From positions 1 to 27,738 of the IMG/VR virus record IMGVR_UViG_3300028925_009492: DNA of 27,738 nucleotides. One strand, given 5' to 3'. The notes under the pieces are model-generated. The model had not been told where the DNA came from. It saw only the letters and a program-made list of their open reading frames with translations, and searched no databases. The DNA is from a virus. Both the position numbers and the translations under genes were made by a program. Below are positions 1 through 8,400 of the stretch, one piece after another. Numbering within the stretch: the first letter of the stretch is position 1; every line of letters begins with the position of its first letter.

Positions 1-2594
1 CCACCCTTACGGTAGATGAAGTTGTCGAGGTTTGATGTGTCTGGACCGAACTTACCACCCAGTGACTGGAAGAACCGGACTATCACGCGATGTATCCGTA
101 CCAGCTTGCCCTGAGAGGTGCCATCCTTAGACCCAGCATCAGGTCGCAGGGTCTCAAAGTCAGAGTTGTAGGACAGTCCAATATGAGCCTTAGATGTCTC
201 TCTGTCGAGCGTTATAGCGCCAGATGCGACAGTCTTATTTGGGTGTGTGGAGCCTTCAGCCAATATAGCGACAGACTCGCCCTCTAAGTGATACAACCCT
301 GATATAGTCAGGATGCGCTTGCGTGCCTTGCCGCTCATGACGTAGGCCGTGTAGGCTGTGGCGTCGATAGCGTCATGGATGTGACCACCGGTCGTGAACG
401 TCGTGTAGGCTGAGCTATTGACACCTGACAGCTCAAACGTGTCAGCCGTCTTGTTAGCTACTGTGAAGCCTAATCCGTTAAGCTCAACCATTCCGCCAAC
501 GTCGAAGATACCGATCTCGTCAGTGTCTGCTAGGCCGTGCGCTACAGCTGTAACGACGCAGGGGTTAGCCTTTGTAGCGGCAGTAATGACTGTTGCGCGC
601 CCGACGCGGTCTGTGAGCTCGAAGGTGTTGGTAGCTTGGTTCATTATGCGGTATGTGACCTTATTGAGCTCGGTCATGCCCTTAACATCGGTGAACCGGA
701 TGTCGTCGCCATCTGAGAAGCCATGAGACGTCGCAGTGATCACTGCGGGGTCCGCAGCGGTAGCACCAGAGACCGTGATGGCCGAATCCAGCGAGAGACC
801 GCTGTCTACGAAGAAGGCGTCCTCTACGTCCGTTGTGAGGCTCCAGTAGGGGACCAAGTATTCTACGTAGCGGACGTTATTGCCGTTAATGTAGCGTTGG
901 ACGACGACGTAGACCTCATCTGCTGAACCACCAGCATTAGGAATGACCGCAACGCTCTCAACCTTGGAGCCTACAGCAGCTCCAGCAGAGCTGTACCCGC
1001 CCATGTTGTGGCGCGCCCAACCGATGACCTTCTGGTCCCGATCGTAGGTCATGCTGATGAGAGTACCGTCTACGAGACAACCCCACATGACGTTTTGAGG
1101 CTCAGACTGCCAAGCTAACTCAACAATGCCTGTTGCTGTCAGATGCTCGGCTACCAGCGTCATGTCAGGCGCTCTAAAACCGTCATCCTCGAAGATATAA
1201 GCTAATTCGCGTACTTTACGCTTCGCGTTCTGTACAAACAGTACTGCACGTCCCGCCCTAATGGGCGCTATGTCGGCACTACCGTAAGAAGACGACCTTT
1301 TAGCCTGTTTATTGGAAGGTGTCATGATGCCACCGGCGTCAGATGGTCTAGCCACCCACTCACCGCCAACAGTACCGATCAAAAGACCCTTCTCATCGTC
1401 CGCCATCCACCGGATAGCGTTCACGTTATCGGCTGACAGGGTTATTGAGACAGAACCGTCGTCTATGACTGTTCCGTCTGGGTCTGTAGGGGCCATATTC
1501 TCGAAGTCGCCCGATTTGCTCAAATCAAGACGCTGTGGGTAATCTACACCGCCACCAAACGCCAGTCTGTTCTGATGGAACGTGACAGCAGCAGGGAAAC
1601 CGGTGTTAGTCGACCAGACACCCAGACGCCAGTTGACTGTAGCCGTCGTGGCTGAAGCGTCAGGTCCGTCTATGGTGGCTGTGACAACAGTTGTGCTTGT
1701 GTGAGCAGTAATCGTCAACCAAGTCCAGTTAGCAGCTGCATCCTTCCAGCGTATCAGCCTTCCGATGTCAGATGTTAAGAAACCAGACCCACCGTTGATG
1801 TCGGTCACGACAGACGCCGTAACACTTACGCTTCCCGTGGTTCCACCGAGAACCAGCGTGGTGACACCTACGTTGGTGTTCAAATAGGGTCCGTCGAGGA
1901 AGGTTAAGTCTGTAATGGTCCAAGCTGTGTCGCTAGTGCGTGTTAGCTTGCGGGGTAGGTACCCCGTGTGAGTGATGTAGAGAACGTCAGCTGATTGTGA
2001 GAACTTCAGCTCGAACAAATCGGCTGTTGCGTATGTCGTTGTAAGCTCAACAGGTGTGCTGGCCGTGCCGGCAGAACCGTAGGTGGTGTAAGCAGAGCTA
2101 TCGATGTTCGTGCCGTGTAAATCTGTCAGCTCGAAGTCATTGGTGTTCTTGTTGGCTACCAAGTAGTTCTTGCCGTTAAGCTCAGTCATGCCAACTACGC
2201 CAGAGATGTAAACTTCGTCTCCGTTGCTGTAGCCGTGCGAGGTGTCTGTAACGACACACGGGCTGGCCTTAGTGGCTCCACTGATAGTCGTGTTGGCCTC
2301 GTGTACGCGCGCACCGTCTTTGAAGAAGCGCATGTAGAGGTTGCCTACCTCGATTACGTATGCCTGAGTGGTTGAGAACTCGAAAGGTATAATTCTCGTG
2401 ACGGCAGAGTTCGTCTTGACGTTGTCTATGTGCTTTGTGCCGGGACGACGTTCTACGGGTCCCTGAAGCAGCGGGATGAAGTTGGTGCAGGTTTTGAGAC
2501 CCGTCTTATACTTGTCCAGATCAGCACGGCCAAAAATCAACGATGAGATTTCACCGCCGTTGAAGTTGCTCTGTATTGGGCTTACCTTAGCCAT
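1..2594 (-). CDS. Tail tubular protein B-like (T7 gp12-type) protein, partial
   Basis: A long open frame starts at the ATG complementary to 2592-2594 and stays open to the left edge (about 864 codons), so the C-terminus is missing. The N-terminus reads MAKVSPIQSNFNGGEIS, followed by a region typical of podovirus nozzle proteins (FIPLLQGPVERRPGTK, then FPAAVTFHQNRLAFGG). In T7-like phages this protein forms the tail nozzle beneath the gp11 adaptor. Three copies of an about 60-residue repeat are visible, near 2090-2290, 605-780 and 415-600. Each follows the pattern PxVxT..HG...GDE....V.GM.ELN....V.N...F.FEL, which resembles the E1-FCCH-like domain found in phage tail proteins. The start directly abuts the stop of the gp11-like gene. 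I assign the tail role from position, size and N-terminal pattern. Confidence 0.85.
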   Translation of the reverse strand, partial: MAKVSPIQSNFNGGEISSLIFGRADLDKYKTGLKTCTNFIPLLQGPVERRPGTKHIDNVKTNSAVTRIIPFEFSTTQAYVIEVGNLYMRFFKDGARVHEANTTISGATKASPCVVTDTSHGYSNGDEVYISGVVGMTELNGKNYLVANKNTNDFELTDLHGTNIDSSAYTTYGSAGTASTPVELTTTYATADLFELKFSQSADVLYITHTGYLPRKLTRTSDTAWTITDLTFLDGPYLNTNVGVTTLVLGGTTGSVSVTASVVTDINGGSGFLTSDIGRLIRWKDAAANWTWLTITAHTSTTVVTATIDGPDASATTATVNWRLGVWSTNTGFPAAVTFHQNRLAFGGGVDYPQRLDLSKSGDFENMAPTDPDGTVIDDGSVSITLSADNVNAIRWMADDEKGLLIGTVGGEWVARPSDAGGIMTPSNKQAKRSSSYGSADIAPIRAGRAVLFVQNAKRKVRELAYIFEDDGFRAPDMTLVAEHLTATGIVELAWQSEPQNVMWGCLVDGTLISMTYDRDQKVIGWARHNMGGYSSAGAAVGSKVESVAVIPNAGGSADEVYVVVQRYINGNNVRYVEYLVPYWSLTTDVEDAFFVDSGLSLDSAITVSGATAADPAVITATSHGFSDGDDIRFTDVKGMTELNKVTYRIMNQATNTFELTDRVGRATVITAATKANPCVVTAVAHGLADTDEIGIFDVGGMVELNGLGFTVANKTADTFELSGVNSSAYTTFTTGGHIHDAIDATAYTAYVMSGKARKRILTISGLYHLEGESVAILAEGSTHPNKTVASGAITLDRETSKAHIGLSYNSDFETLRPDAGSKDGTSQGKLVRIHRVIVRFFQSLGGKFGPDTSNLDNFIYRKG

Positions 2595-3170
2595 CTAAAG
2601 TCTCGCTGTGAGCCAAGGGTCCGTAGGTGGTAATTGCGGGGGACGTCCGAAAGCGTTGGCCTTCTTCGCTTCCTTCTGTGCATTCACATACCGGGATGTC
2701 GCGTCATCCTTCTTTGTATTCGATTGAGTCACGGACTCGGCTATATCCATTGCGATGCGAGAAACAAGCAACTCTATGAACAGCGAATCAAACTGGCTCT
2801 CGTCAGTGATCTGTTTGATGTAGACGAGGTAAATAGGGGAGGTGTCGTCGGTCAGTATCTTACGGCCTTCGATCTGCCAGTCGTCCTGCGTTGAGAGGAT
2901 GCCTGTGCTGTCGTTGGGTAAAATACGTAGGCAGTCAGCTGGCAGCGGGTATTGCTTACCGTAACCAAATGCCGGGTCTGTCGCTTCAGCAGCTAAAGAA
3001 ACTCTAGTGCGTGCGAAGCTCCAAGGGTGTGAGCGTAACTCGCTGTCACGTGCGTGCGCGTAGATACGATTACAAGCACGTCCTGCTGTGCTGTCTTCGC
3101 TGAGGGATGAGATGGATTTTGCGCCCAACCGTTGTAGGGAAAGGTTGCAGATATCTACCGCAGAAGCCAT
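2595..3170 (-). CDS. Tail tubular protein A-like (T7 gp11-type) adaptor
   Basis: This 191-residue protein starts MASAVDICNLSLQRLGAK. The pattern (a first helix with N-x-AL-x-x-LG, then cysteine and an HPWSFAR segment near residue 48) is typical of gp11/gp4-like head-to-tail adaptors. In T7-type virions the adaptor forms a ring between portal and nozzle. A strong ribosome binding site (AGGAGG) precedes the ATG, directly downstream of a minus-strand terminator at 3182-3214. Expression may therefore be partly insulated from the capsid genes. Its stop is contiguous with the gp12-like start, the conserved gp11-gp12 order. The family call is from pattern and synteny. Confidence 0.85.
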   Translation of the reverse strand: MASAVDICNLSLQRLGAKSISSLSEDSTAGRACNRIYAHARDSELRSHPWSFARTRVSLAAEATDPAFGYGKQYPLPADCLRILPNDSTGILSTQDDWQIEGRKILTDDTSPIYLVYIKQITDESQFDSLFIELLVSRIAMDIAESVTQSNTKKDDATSRYVNAQKEAKKANAFGRPPQLPPTDPWLTARL

Positions 3171-3181
3171 GTAATCCTCCT

Positions 3182-3214
3182 AAAAAAAGAAAGTAGGGGG
3201 ACCGAAGTCCCCCT
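3182..3214 (-). terminator. Intrinsic terminator after the capsid gene pair
   Basis: On the minus strand an 8-bp perfect stem (AGGGGGAC/GTCCCCCT, 3195-3214) closes on a TTCG tetraloop with a C-G closing pair. It is followed by ACTTTCTTTTTTT. It lies between the capsid-associated gene and the gp11-like gene, where it would lower expression of tail genes relative to capsid. Confidence 0.85.
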
Positions 3215-3229
3215 AGCAATCAGTAACAA

Positions 3230-3694
3230 TCAATCAACTACGTATTCTATCGCAAGCATGATAGTGCCAGTAAGAGTGGCCCCACCAGTTACAACAGTAA
3301 TCAAGATGCCGTCTTCGTCGGCGTCTACTACGCTGTTTTTGCCGAGAGCAATCGTTGCAGCAACCACTACTGACTGAGCAGTAGTGGAAGCGGCAGCAGC
3401 TTTGTACTCGTCAACGTCTAAGGTGACCGCAGTCCCCGCAGCGTTGTTGTAGCCAGCATGTCCTACGGAAAGCGTAGAAGATGTGTCAAGCGCGTCATAA
3501 GTCAACTCGCCAGACATGATGCGTGCGCCGTTAGGGAGATTGAACATCTCGATAACAGTGCCCGAAGCAATGGCAGCAGCTTCGTATTCGCCATAAGCGA
3601 CACGACGACGTCCACCCATTTCATTGGGTTTGATCTTCGTTTTAGGAGTGTTCTGCTCCCATTTCGTCTTTTGGATGCTATATACAGTTGCCAT
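3230..3694 (-). CDS. Capsid-associated structural protein of unknown function (decoration candidate)
   Basis: This encodes 154 residues from the ATG at 3692-3694, which has GGAGG 8 nt upstream. A longer in-frame extension to 3757 would run back into the capsid gene and is not preferred. The protein has a short basic N-terminal third with a GGRRR run, then an Ala/Thr/Val/Gly-rich beta-like body ending GTIMLAIEYVVD. I do not recognise a named family. Its position 4 nt after the major capsid gene, inside the same terminator-bounded unit, suggests a head decoration or other abundant virion protein. That role is inferred. Confidence 0.8.
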   Translation of the reverse strand: MATVYSIQKTKWEQNTPKTKIKPNEMGGRRRVAYGEYEAAAIASGTVIEMFNLPNGARIMSGELTYDALDTSSTLSVGHAGYNNAAGTAVTLDVDEYKAAAASTTAQSVVVAATIALGKNSVVDADEDGILITVVTGGATLTGTIMLAIEYVVD

Positions 3695-3698
3695 GATA

Positions 3699-4565
3699 TT
3701 AAGCCTCCGAGCAAGTAATAGCGACGACCTTTTTCTCTTCGACTCGGGTAGCACCAAAAGTGCCTTTTAAGTAAACCTGAGTAGAATAAGATTTGTCGTC
3801 ACGTTCGGTCACACGGGCAGTGATATCATTCCAGATGCCCAAGTGAAGACCAGACTTAGCCCAGCATATTGCTGTACGGTCTGTTCCTGAAAGTGCCAAA
3901 CGCTGACTGTCGATGAAGTTAAAGCCCATGAAGGCTTTAATACGTCCATCCACGAGGACAGGCTTATTGGTGTAATCCAAGCTGATTGCTTGAGTCTCAC
4001 CGAGCAGGTCATCATGCTGTTGTGCACCAATGGCGCAATACAGGGGCTCGTTGTCAACGTCAACTTCAGCAGCAATAAGAAGCTGCATTGCTTCCCGCAG
4101 CTTAGCAACAGTGAGACCACCAGAAGTAGTCCCGGCTGTTTGAGCTGATGGGAAAGTTGTCGAAGTTGTTCCGTCTTCGCCTGTCTTAGACGTTCCGGTC
4201 GCGGCTGTGATGATTAGATCATCCATTGAACGGCCAAGTGCCATCGCGCCGTTGACGGCGTAAGGGGACGTTGGATCAGCGATGATGCGGAGCTTGTCAG
4301 TATCATCGATAAGATCCGCCCATTCGTAATCGCTGGGGTAAACCCATCTTTTATCATGGGGGGTTTCAATTAATGGTGTGTCAGAATGGCGCGTAGAGCG
4401 CAGCTGCGCTGTAACGGCACCAATTTGATTGACTGCGGCACCAGATTTTCCTTTGTAGCTGTCTTCGTTGACAGCTCCACGGAATTTGGAACCACGCTGT
4501 TGAAGAAGAGCCTCAACAGTCGATTTATAATCAATCACTGACCAGTCTAGGATTTCATTGGACAT
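3699..4565 (-). CDS. Major capsid protein
   Basis: The 288-residue protein starts MSNEILDWSVIDYKSTVEAL. I chose the ATG at 4563-4565 because GGAGG sits 6 nt before it; the in-frame ATG 12 nt upstream overlaps that ribosome binding site. The order is scaffold, three small genes, this gene, then tail adaptors, which is where podoviruses carry the HK97-fold capsid protein. Features consistent with that family are a long N-terminal helix, a DKRWVYPSDYEWADLIDD segment near residues 71-88, an Ala/Gly/Thr-rich middle and a C-terminal segment with YLKGTFGATRVEEKKVV. A 237-bp leader with a large inverted repeat precedes it. The call rests on synteny and composition rather than a diagnostic motif. Confidence 0.88.
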   Translation of the reverse strand: MSNEILDWSVIDYKSTVEALLQQRGSKFRGAVNEDSYKGKSGAAVNQIGAVTAQLRSTRHSDTPLIETPHDKRWVYPSDYEWADLIDDTDKLRIIADPTSPYAVNGAMALGRSMDDLIITAATGTSKTGEDGTTSTTFPSAQTAGTTSGGLTVAKLREAMQLLIAAEVDVDNEPLYCAIGAQQHDDLLGETQAISLDYTNKPVLVDGRIKAFMGFNFIDSQRLALSGTDRTAICWAKSGLHLGIWNDITARVTERDDKSYSTQVYLKGTFGATRVEEKKVVAITCSEA

Positions 4566-4802
4566 AGCGTCCTCCATAAGAGTTCAGTAAAAATTAACAA
4601 AAAGCTGGAGGCTTGTCCAAGTGTATGGGGCCACTACTCAGACCTTATTGTGGGCCGTTTCCGGTTGTCCACGTAGTCCTTTCGACGTCACATGACGCGC
4701 TTACAGGTGATAGTGTCATATGTGTTGCAAAAAGGCAACAAGTATCGTCAGAAGGTAATCATCTCACCGTCGAGACGATTACCTTATAATTTCTGACTAT
4801 AT
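4566..4802 (-). promoter_or_regulatory. Capsid-gene leader with two inverted repeats
   Basis: There is no gene in this 237-bp gap. Nearest the upstream gene is an imperfect hairpin: 14-nt arms 4752-4765 and 4772-4785 (13 Watson-Crick pairs plus one G-U on the minus strand), loop of 6. Flanking GTCAGA and TCTGAC (4748-4753 and 4791-4796) extend it. A second small hairpin lies at 4723-4740 (TGTTGC, 6-nt loop, GCAACA). No U-run directly follows the large stem, so it is not a clear terminator. It may be an RNA processing site, an operator, or part of a strong capsid-gene leader. Confidence 0.55.
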
Positions 4803-5060
4803 TTAACGCTTAGGTTTCGCGCTACAAGCCGAGGGCGTCCAACCGTGGACGCGCTTAAAATCATCACACATCCGACGAAGATTAGTGAGTTGGCTCTTAC
4901 CGGCTCGGTAAGCATTCTCAATCCTAATAATGGCTATTTGTTGAGAATTGGCTGAGACACTAGTTGTTCGTGCATAGCGACTCTCAACCGCCAGCACTCC
5001 GCCAGCTATGGAGCCAATTAGGGCAATCACTGCCGCGCCAAAAAGTATGTGTTGTTTAAT
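4803..5060 (-). CDS. Small membrane protein, possible ATT start
   Basis: The most conservative start is GTG at 5028-5030 (75 residues), but it has no ribosome binding site and would cut the hydrophobic segment. Ten codons upstream an ATT at 5058-5060 sits 8 nt after AAGGA. That start gives MKQHILFGAAVIALIGSIAGG, a standard single N-terminal membrane helix with a basic start. The rest is soluble and basic with two cysteines, ending SACSAKPKR. The gene lies between the capsid leader and a coiled-coil protein gene. I recognise no family; a virion or membrane role is unknown. The start choice is inference. Confidence 0.6.
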   Translation of the reverse strand: MKQHILFGAAVIALIGSIAGGVLAVESRYARTTSVSANSQQIAIIRIENAYRAGKSQLTNLRRMCDDFKRVHGWTPSACSAKPKR

Positions 5061-5111
5061 CTCGTTAATCCTTTTTATATATTAAAAGATCGCCTGAGAT
5101 CACCTCGGCGG

Positions 5112-5315
5112 CTAAAGGTTCTCGTAAGCCACTTTGATGACTGAGTTGAACGCACCAGCCTTAGAGATGAAAGTGTCGCGTTCTTCGCGGTGGGCTTCTA
5201 TAATCTTAGCGAAGTTAGCCGCCTCTGAGTCTAAGCGTTCTTGAGCTGCCCGGACTCTGTTCTCAGCAGCAACAGCCTTAGCAAGCGTTTCCTCAACGCT
5301 GTTTTTTACTGGCAT
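5112..5315 (-). CDS. Small coiled-coil protein of unknown function
   Basis: This 67-residue, charged, Ala/Glu-rich protein has heptad-like spacing over residues 8-48, suggesting one long helix. It starts at ATG 5313-5315, inside the end of the preceding 50-codon ORF (23-nt overlap). It lies between scaffold and capsid genes, where podoviruses often carry small head-assembly or regulatory genes. No family is recognised. Confidence 0.65.
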   Translation of the reverse strand: MPVKNSVEETLAKAVAAENRVRAAQERLDSEAANFAKIIEAHREERDTFISKAGAFNSVIKVAYENL

Positions 5316-5445
5316 TCTTAGTCTCTTTCTTGTATTCGCCTGTCTCTAAATATTCCTCGTAGTACGTAGCAATGAGTAGCGTCTCTGCCCATTCTTTGCT
5401 GTGTGTAATTGCGAGCCTTAAAGCCTCTAATCTAATCTGCTTCAA
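5293..5445 (-). CDS. 50-residue protein with TTG start, coupled to the scaffold gene
   Basis: A TTG at 5443-5445 overlaps the scaffold stop codon (TTGA junction, the non-ATG equivalent of ATGA coupling), with GGTGAG a few bases upstream. The frame gives 50 residues beginning MKQIRLEALRLAITHSKEWA and ends with a TGA at 5293-5295. It fills an otherwise unexplained 126-bp gap between scaffold and the coiled-coil gene. The composition is an amphipathic charged helix with YYEEYLETGEYKK near the C-terminus, like a small adaptor or assembly factor. Function unknown. Confidence 0.6.
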   Translation of the reverse strand: MKQIRLEALRLAITHSKEWAETLLIATYYEEYLETGEYKKETKNASKKQR

Positions 5446-6278
5446 GACTCACCAACCATAAACCGAGCCAGTTTAGACTTCTTGGCTACAGCAGCGGCGT
5501 GACCCGGATGCTGCTTGTCCAACCAAGCGTCCATAAACTCTTTATTACCGTTCAGTGCAACCATCTCTTCTTGCGCGGTAGCGGGTGTCATTGCGCCTGA
5601 GAGATGCGACTGACCTGTTATAACAATATCATCGCCCAATTGCGAACTTAACCTATCGACAAACTTCATGGCCTCTACTGGACCCATCGTAGCGCGTAAA
5701 CCTTCGAGGTTAGCATCTGACAGACCTAGCTGCGATGCTGCGGCGTTTATGCCGTCGACCTTCTGGTCAAATGCAGCGCCCCATTCTTTACGAAGGTCAG
5801 TCTCTGCGTCAACCGCTGATATCGTCTCTACGTCTTGTGCCGCTTGTCCTCTAGCTTGACCATACTCTGCCCACTGGGCTGTGAGATGGTCTGCTTGTTT
5901 CTGTGTAAGCCCTGCGTCGTGGAAGGTCTTACCCGCCCAGTTAGCAAAATCTCCGTCGTCACCCTCTGGAATTGGGATGCCGTATGAGTCTGCGTCTTCT
6001 GGTCTCCCTAACTTCGTATAAAACTCGTTCCTATCTGAATCTGAAGCGTCATCTCCTAGCAGTGTTACTGTCCGGCCCGCTTTGTCTGCACCCATTAGCT
6101 GTTCTAGGTTTCGGTAACTTCCGAGTACGTTCTCTACAGTGCCGTTTTGTAGACCTTTACTTTCGGCCCATGACCTTGTGTCTGTACTCTCTACTGAATC
6201 TATCCAAGATGACTTTGTGGCTTGTCCTTCCGGGGCCGTTTCCGCTTGTCCTTCCGGGGCGGTTGCTTCTTCGCTCAT
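5442..6278 (-). CDS. Scaffolding (capsid assembly) protein
   Basis: This 278-residue, acidic, Ala/Gln/Glu-rich protein lies between portal and capsid genes. The N-terminus is low-complexity, with an EGQA segment occurring twice near residues 9-20. The middle is helical (QKQADHLTAQWAEYGQA) and the C-terminus is short and basic (AKKSKLARFMVG), as expected for scaffolds that bind the capsid inner surface through a basic helical tail. AAGGA precedes the ATG. The role is to template procapsid assembly and then leave. The assignment is from synteny and composition. Confidence 0.82.
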   Translation of the reverse strand: MSEEATAPEGQAETAPEGQATKSSWIDSVESTDTRSWAESKGLQNGTVENVLGSYRNLEQLMGADKAGRTVTLLGDDASDSDRNEFYTKLGRPEDADSYGIPIPEGDDGDFANWAGKTFHDAGLTQKQADHLTAQWAEYGQARGQAAQDVETISAVDAETDLRKEWGAAFDQKVDGINAAASQLGLSDANLEGLRATMGPVEAMKFVDRLSSQLGDDIVITGQSHLSGAMTPATAQEEMVALNGNKEFMDAWLDKQHPGHAAAVAKKSKLARFMVGES

Positions 6279-6290
6279 ATAAAAAATTCC

Positions 6291-6533
6291 TTAATTATTG
6301 AAGTGGGACCATAGTTCGTCGTTAGTCAAATTAAGATGATTGGCGATCCGTAACCAAACTTCCCGTCGTCCTTGCATTATGCCTTCTATTCTAGCGTCTT
6401 CGTGAAACGTGCTCTCGTTAGCCCTACAGAACTTAGCTAAGTCGTCCAGCACTGCTTCACCATTGATACCCTTAAACGTGTGACGATACTTCTGTCCGCG
6501 CTCTTTTAAAAAGTCTTCTGCCTCAGCTGTCAT
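6291..6533 (-). CDS. Bbp19-like phage protein
   Basis: This 80-residue protein contains YRHTFKGINGEAVLDDLAKF, then a cysteine, TFHEDARIEGIMQGRREVWL and an R-I-x-x-H-L-N-L end. That is the consensus of the small Bbp19-like family found beside portal genes in podoviruses. Its molecular role is not established; it is probably involved in head morphogenesis. The ATG overlaps the portal stop (ATGA), so translation is coupled. Confidence 0.85.
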   Translation of the reverse strand: MTAEAEDFLKERGQKYRHTFKGINGEAVLDDLAKFCRANESTFHEDARIEGIMQGRREVWLRIANHLNLTNDELWSHFNN

Positions 6534-8149
6534 CCATCACCCAATTGTTTCATGATGCCCGCTGCTGCTGGCGCTGCCTCGATGGCTTGCTGTTGCTCTG
6601 AGGCTTGAGAGCGTTGCTTGCGTAGCTCATCGATCTCTTCTTGTCCACGCATCCATGATGCAGGAACAGCGTTGATCTCGGCGAGGGCGGGGTAGATGAC
6701 GTCAGTGTCGAATTGGTCGAGCACCGAGAGGTCTTGCGTTGTATTAGCGTAGGCTATCGCTGCTTCCAGTGTCCGCAACCAACCGGCAGCTTCTTCTGCA
6801 CGCTGAGAGCGTGAGAGCGGGCTGTCGTATTCGATGTCCAACTCACCACCGGCCTCGATCAGAGCGTCTGACATAGGCGGCAACATACCCTGTTGGACCA
6901 ACACGTCAAGCTCACGCTCGATCATTGGACCTAACATCTCAGACTGTTGACGTCCCATCGTGGGAGAGAGTAATGCACCCTTCTCACGCGCGCGTTCTAG
7001 CACTTCAGTCGCAGTCATTGTAGGTGTTTCTATGAGGATCTGGAACAGACTTACGAGGAACGCATCGTTGATTACGCTGCGCTCCATGTCCATCAGCTCT
7101 TGTCCAGCTGCTAGACTACCTGTGGGCAGTGCCTGTACTAGCGCACGACCTTCTGCGCTAACGCCACCGGGGTTCAACGCTCCGGGTTTCAGGCTGAAGG
7201 TGTCTAGGACACCATCGTCATGAGAAAGCAGGACAGGGTTTACGACCCGATGTCCCTGAGTGAGTAGGGTCTTCTTCTGTTCGTTCAAGACTTTGATCGC
7301 AGGTAACGCGATCATGGCAGGTGACCTGCCGTATAACTCGCCGGGGCCTGTGACGTACCGGCTAATAGGATAAGGGAAGGTGTTGAAGCCACCCTCGCTC
7401 ATGAGCTTCTTACCTTCGATCGAGACATAGTAGGACACGAAGGCTTTGCCGCGATAGTCCTTCTTTTTCTTGTCTACTTCGATGCGAGGCTTGACGCAAT
7501 GTATGATCTCGAATTTCTTGTTAGGGTGCTCTTTCAGTGCTGCTTCGACTGCGTCGGGAAGGCTTTCCCAACGACCGACATCAACGCGCTGCTGCATCTG
7601 ACGAGCCGTAAGAGAGAACTTGCGGAACGACGTATCAACAGAACCTTGGTGGCTCATGTCGAAGAAGATCTCCCGAAGATCCACCGAATTATAGCGAAGA
7701 CCACCATCGTCGTGAAAGTCAATGAACATACTCCCCGTACCAAAAGCACCAAGGCCCATATAGACTTCGTGCTGTTGGGATGCGTAGTTGGCCTTAGGCG
7801 CGTAGCGTGCCTTGAATAGGATGTTAGTTGCTTCCTCGAACCACAGCTTAGTGTCCCGGTCCTTGTTGAGGGATGAGTCAGATGCTTTGAGCCTATGCCA
7901 CTTCTGATTACGTGGCGTAAGCATGCTCTCCATCGCAGCAGCGAAGCGCTCTAGTCCGAGGGCTGCCGTCGAGTCGAACATCTTCTCTGTGCGCTTCTCG
8001 CCACGAGTGATGTCAGCAGAGTTCCGATTGAACGAGTTTGCGTAGCGGGGCAACACACGGTCAGCGATCTCTGACCAGTGTGCTTCCCAAGTACCGCGCT
8101 CGCCTTCAAGCTGGCCGAAGCGCTTGATTACATCAGCGGCTATATCCAT
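6530..8149 (-). CDS. Portal protein (head-to-tail connector)
   Basis: The protein has 539 residues, a usual length for the podovirus connector family. It starts MDIAADVIKRFGQLEGERG, then WEAHWSEIADRVLPRY, an arrangement seen in that family. MFDSTAALGLERFAAAMESM (residues about 57-76) and MYGRSPAM-like LYGRSPAMIALPAIKVLNEQ further along match the conserved core. Portals form the dodecameric ring through which DNA is packaged and released. The C-terminal Gln/Ala-rich tail is variable in the family. Three short paralogues lie upstream and the Bbp19-like gene is coupled downstream. Confidence 0.92.
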   Translation of the reverse strand: MDIAADVIKRFGQLEGERGTWEAHWSEIADRVLPRYANSFNRNSADITRGEKRTEKMFDSTAALGLERFAAAMESMLTPRNQKWHRLKASDSSLNKDRDTKLWFEEATNILFKARYAPKANYASQQHEVYMGLGAFGTGSMFIDFHDDGGLRYNSVDLREIFFDMSHQGSVDTSFRKFSLTARQMQQRVDVGRWESLPDAVEAALKEHPNKKFEIIHCVKPRIEVDKKKKDYRGKAFVSYYVSIEGKKLMSEGGFNTFPYPISRYVTGPGELYGRSPAMIALPAIKVLNEQKKTLLTQGHRVVNPVLLSHDDGVLDTFSLKPGALNPGGVSAEGRALVQALPTGSLAAGQELMDMERSVINDAFLVSLFQILIETPTMTATEVLERAREKGALLSPTMGRQQSEMLGPMIERELDVLVQQGMLPPMSDALIEAGGELDIEYDSPLSRSQRAEEAAGWLRTLEAAIAYANTTQDLSVLDQFDTDVIYPALAEINAVPASWMRGQEEIDELRKQRSQASEQQQAIEAAPAAAGIMKQLGDG

Positions 8150-8150
8150 G

Positions 8151-8399
8151 TTAGCTACCTAAGAGTTTTTTGCTTGTGTTCCGTCCCTCAGACTCACCGA
8201 GTCCGCCGGTGCCGGTGCTTGTGGAAGCGGCGCGGCCTTGTGTACTGGCTTTGCGTTTGAGGCGTTTCTCTATTCCACCCAGCAGGGAGACCGCAGGGTC
8301 AGCTACTGCTACAGGAGCTGCTGCTACAGGAGCTGCTGCTACAGGAGTTGCCTGTTGTCTAGGTGCTGTTTCGAAGATCCGCGAGATATAGTTGCCCAT
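8151..8399 (-). CDS. Short tandem paralogue 3 (MG...LLGS family), unknown function
   Basis: This 82-residue protein starts MGNYISR. It has a low-complexity segment of APVAA repeats, a basic patch (EKRLKRKASTQGRAAST), then STGTGGLGES and a C-terminal KKLLGS. The basic patch, Gly turn and final LLG(S/K) are shared with the two genes upstream. Its stop is separated from the portal start by one base (TAACATG), and the LLGS codons provide AGGTAG as the portal's ribosome binding site. Similar short proteins are known beside podovirus portals; no function is established. Confidence 0.75.
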   Translation of the reverse strand: MGNYISRIFETAPRQQATPVAAAPVAAAPVAVADPAVSLLGGIEKRLKRKASTQGRAASTSTGTGGLGESEGRNTSKKLLGS

Positions 8400-8400
8400 G

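Noticed and set aside
3809-4120. 103-codon minus-strand ORF in another frame of the capsid gene
   Set aside because: It is fully inside the capsid gene and has no ribosome binding site.
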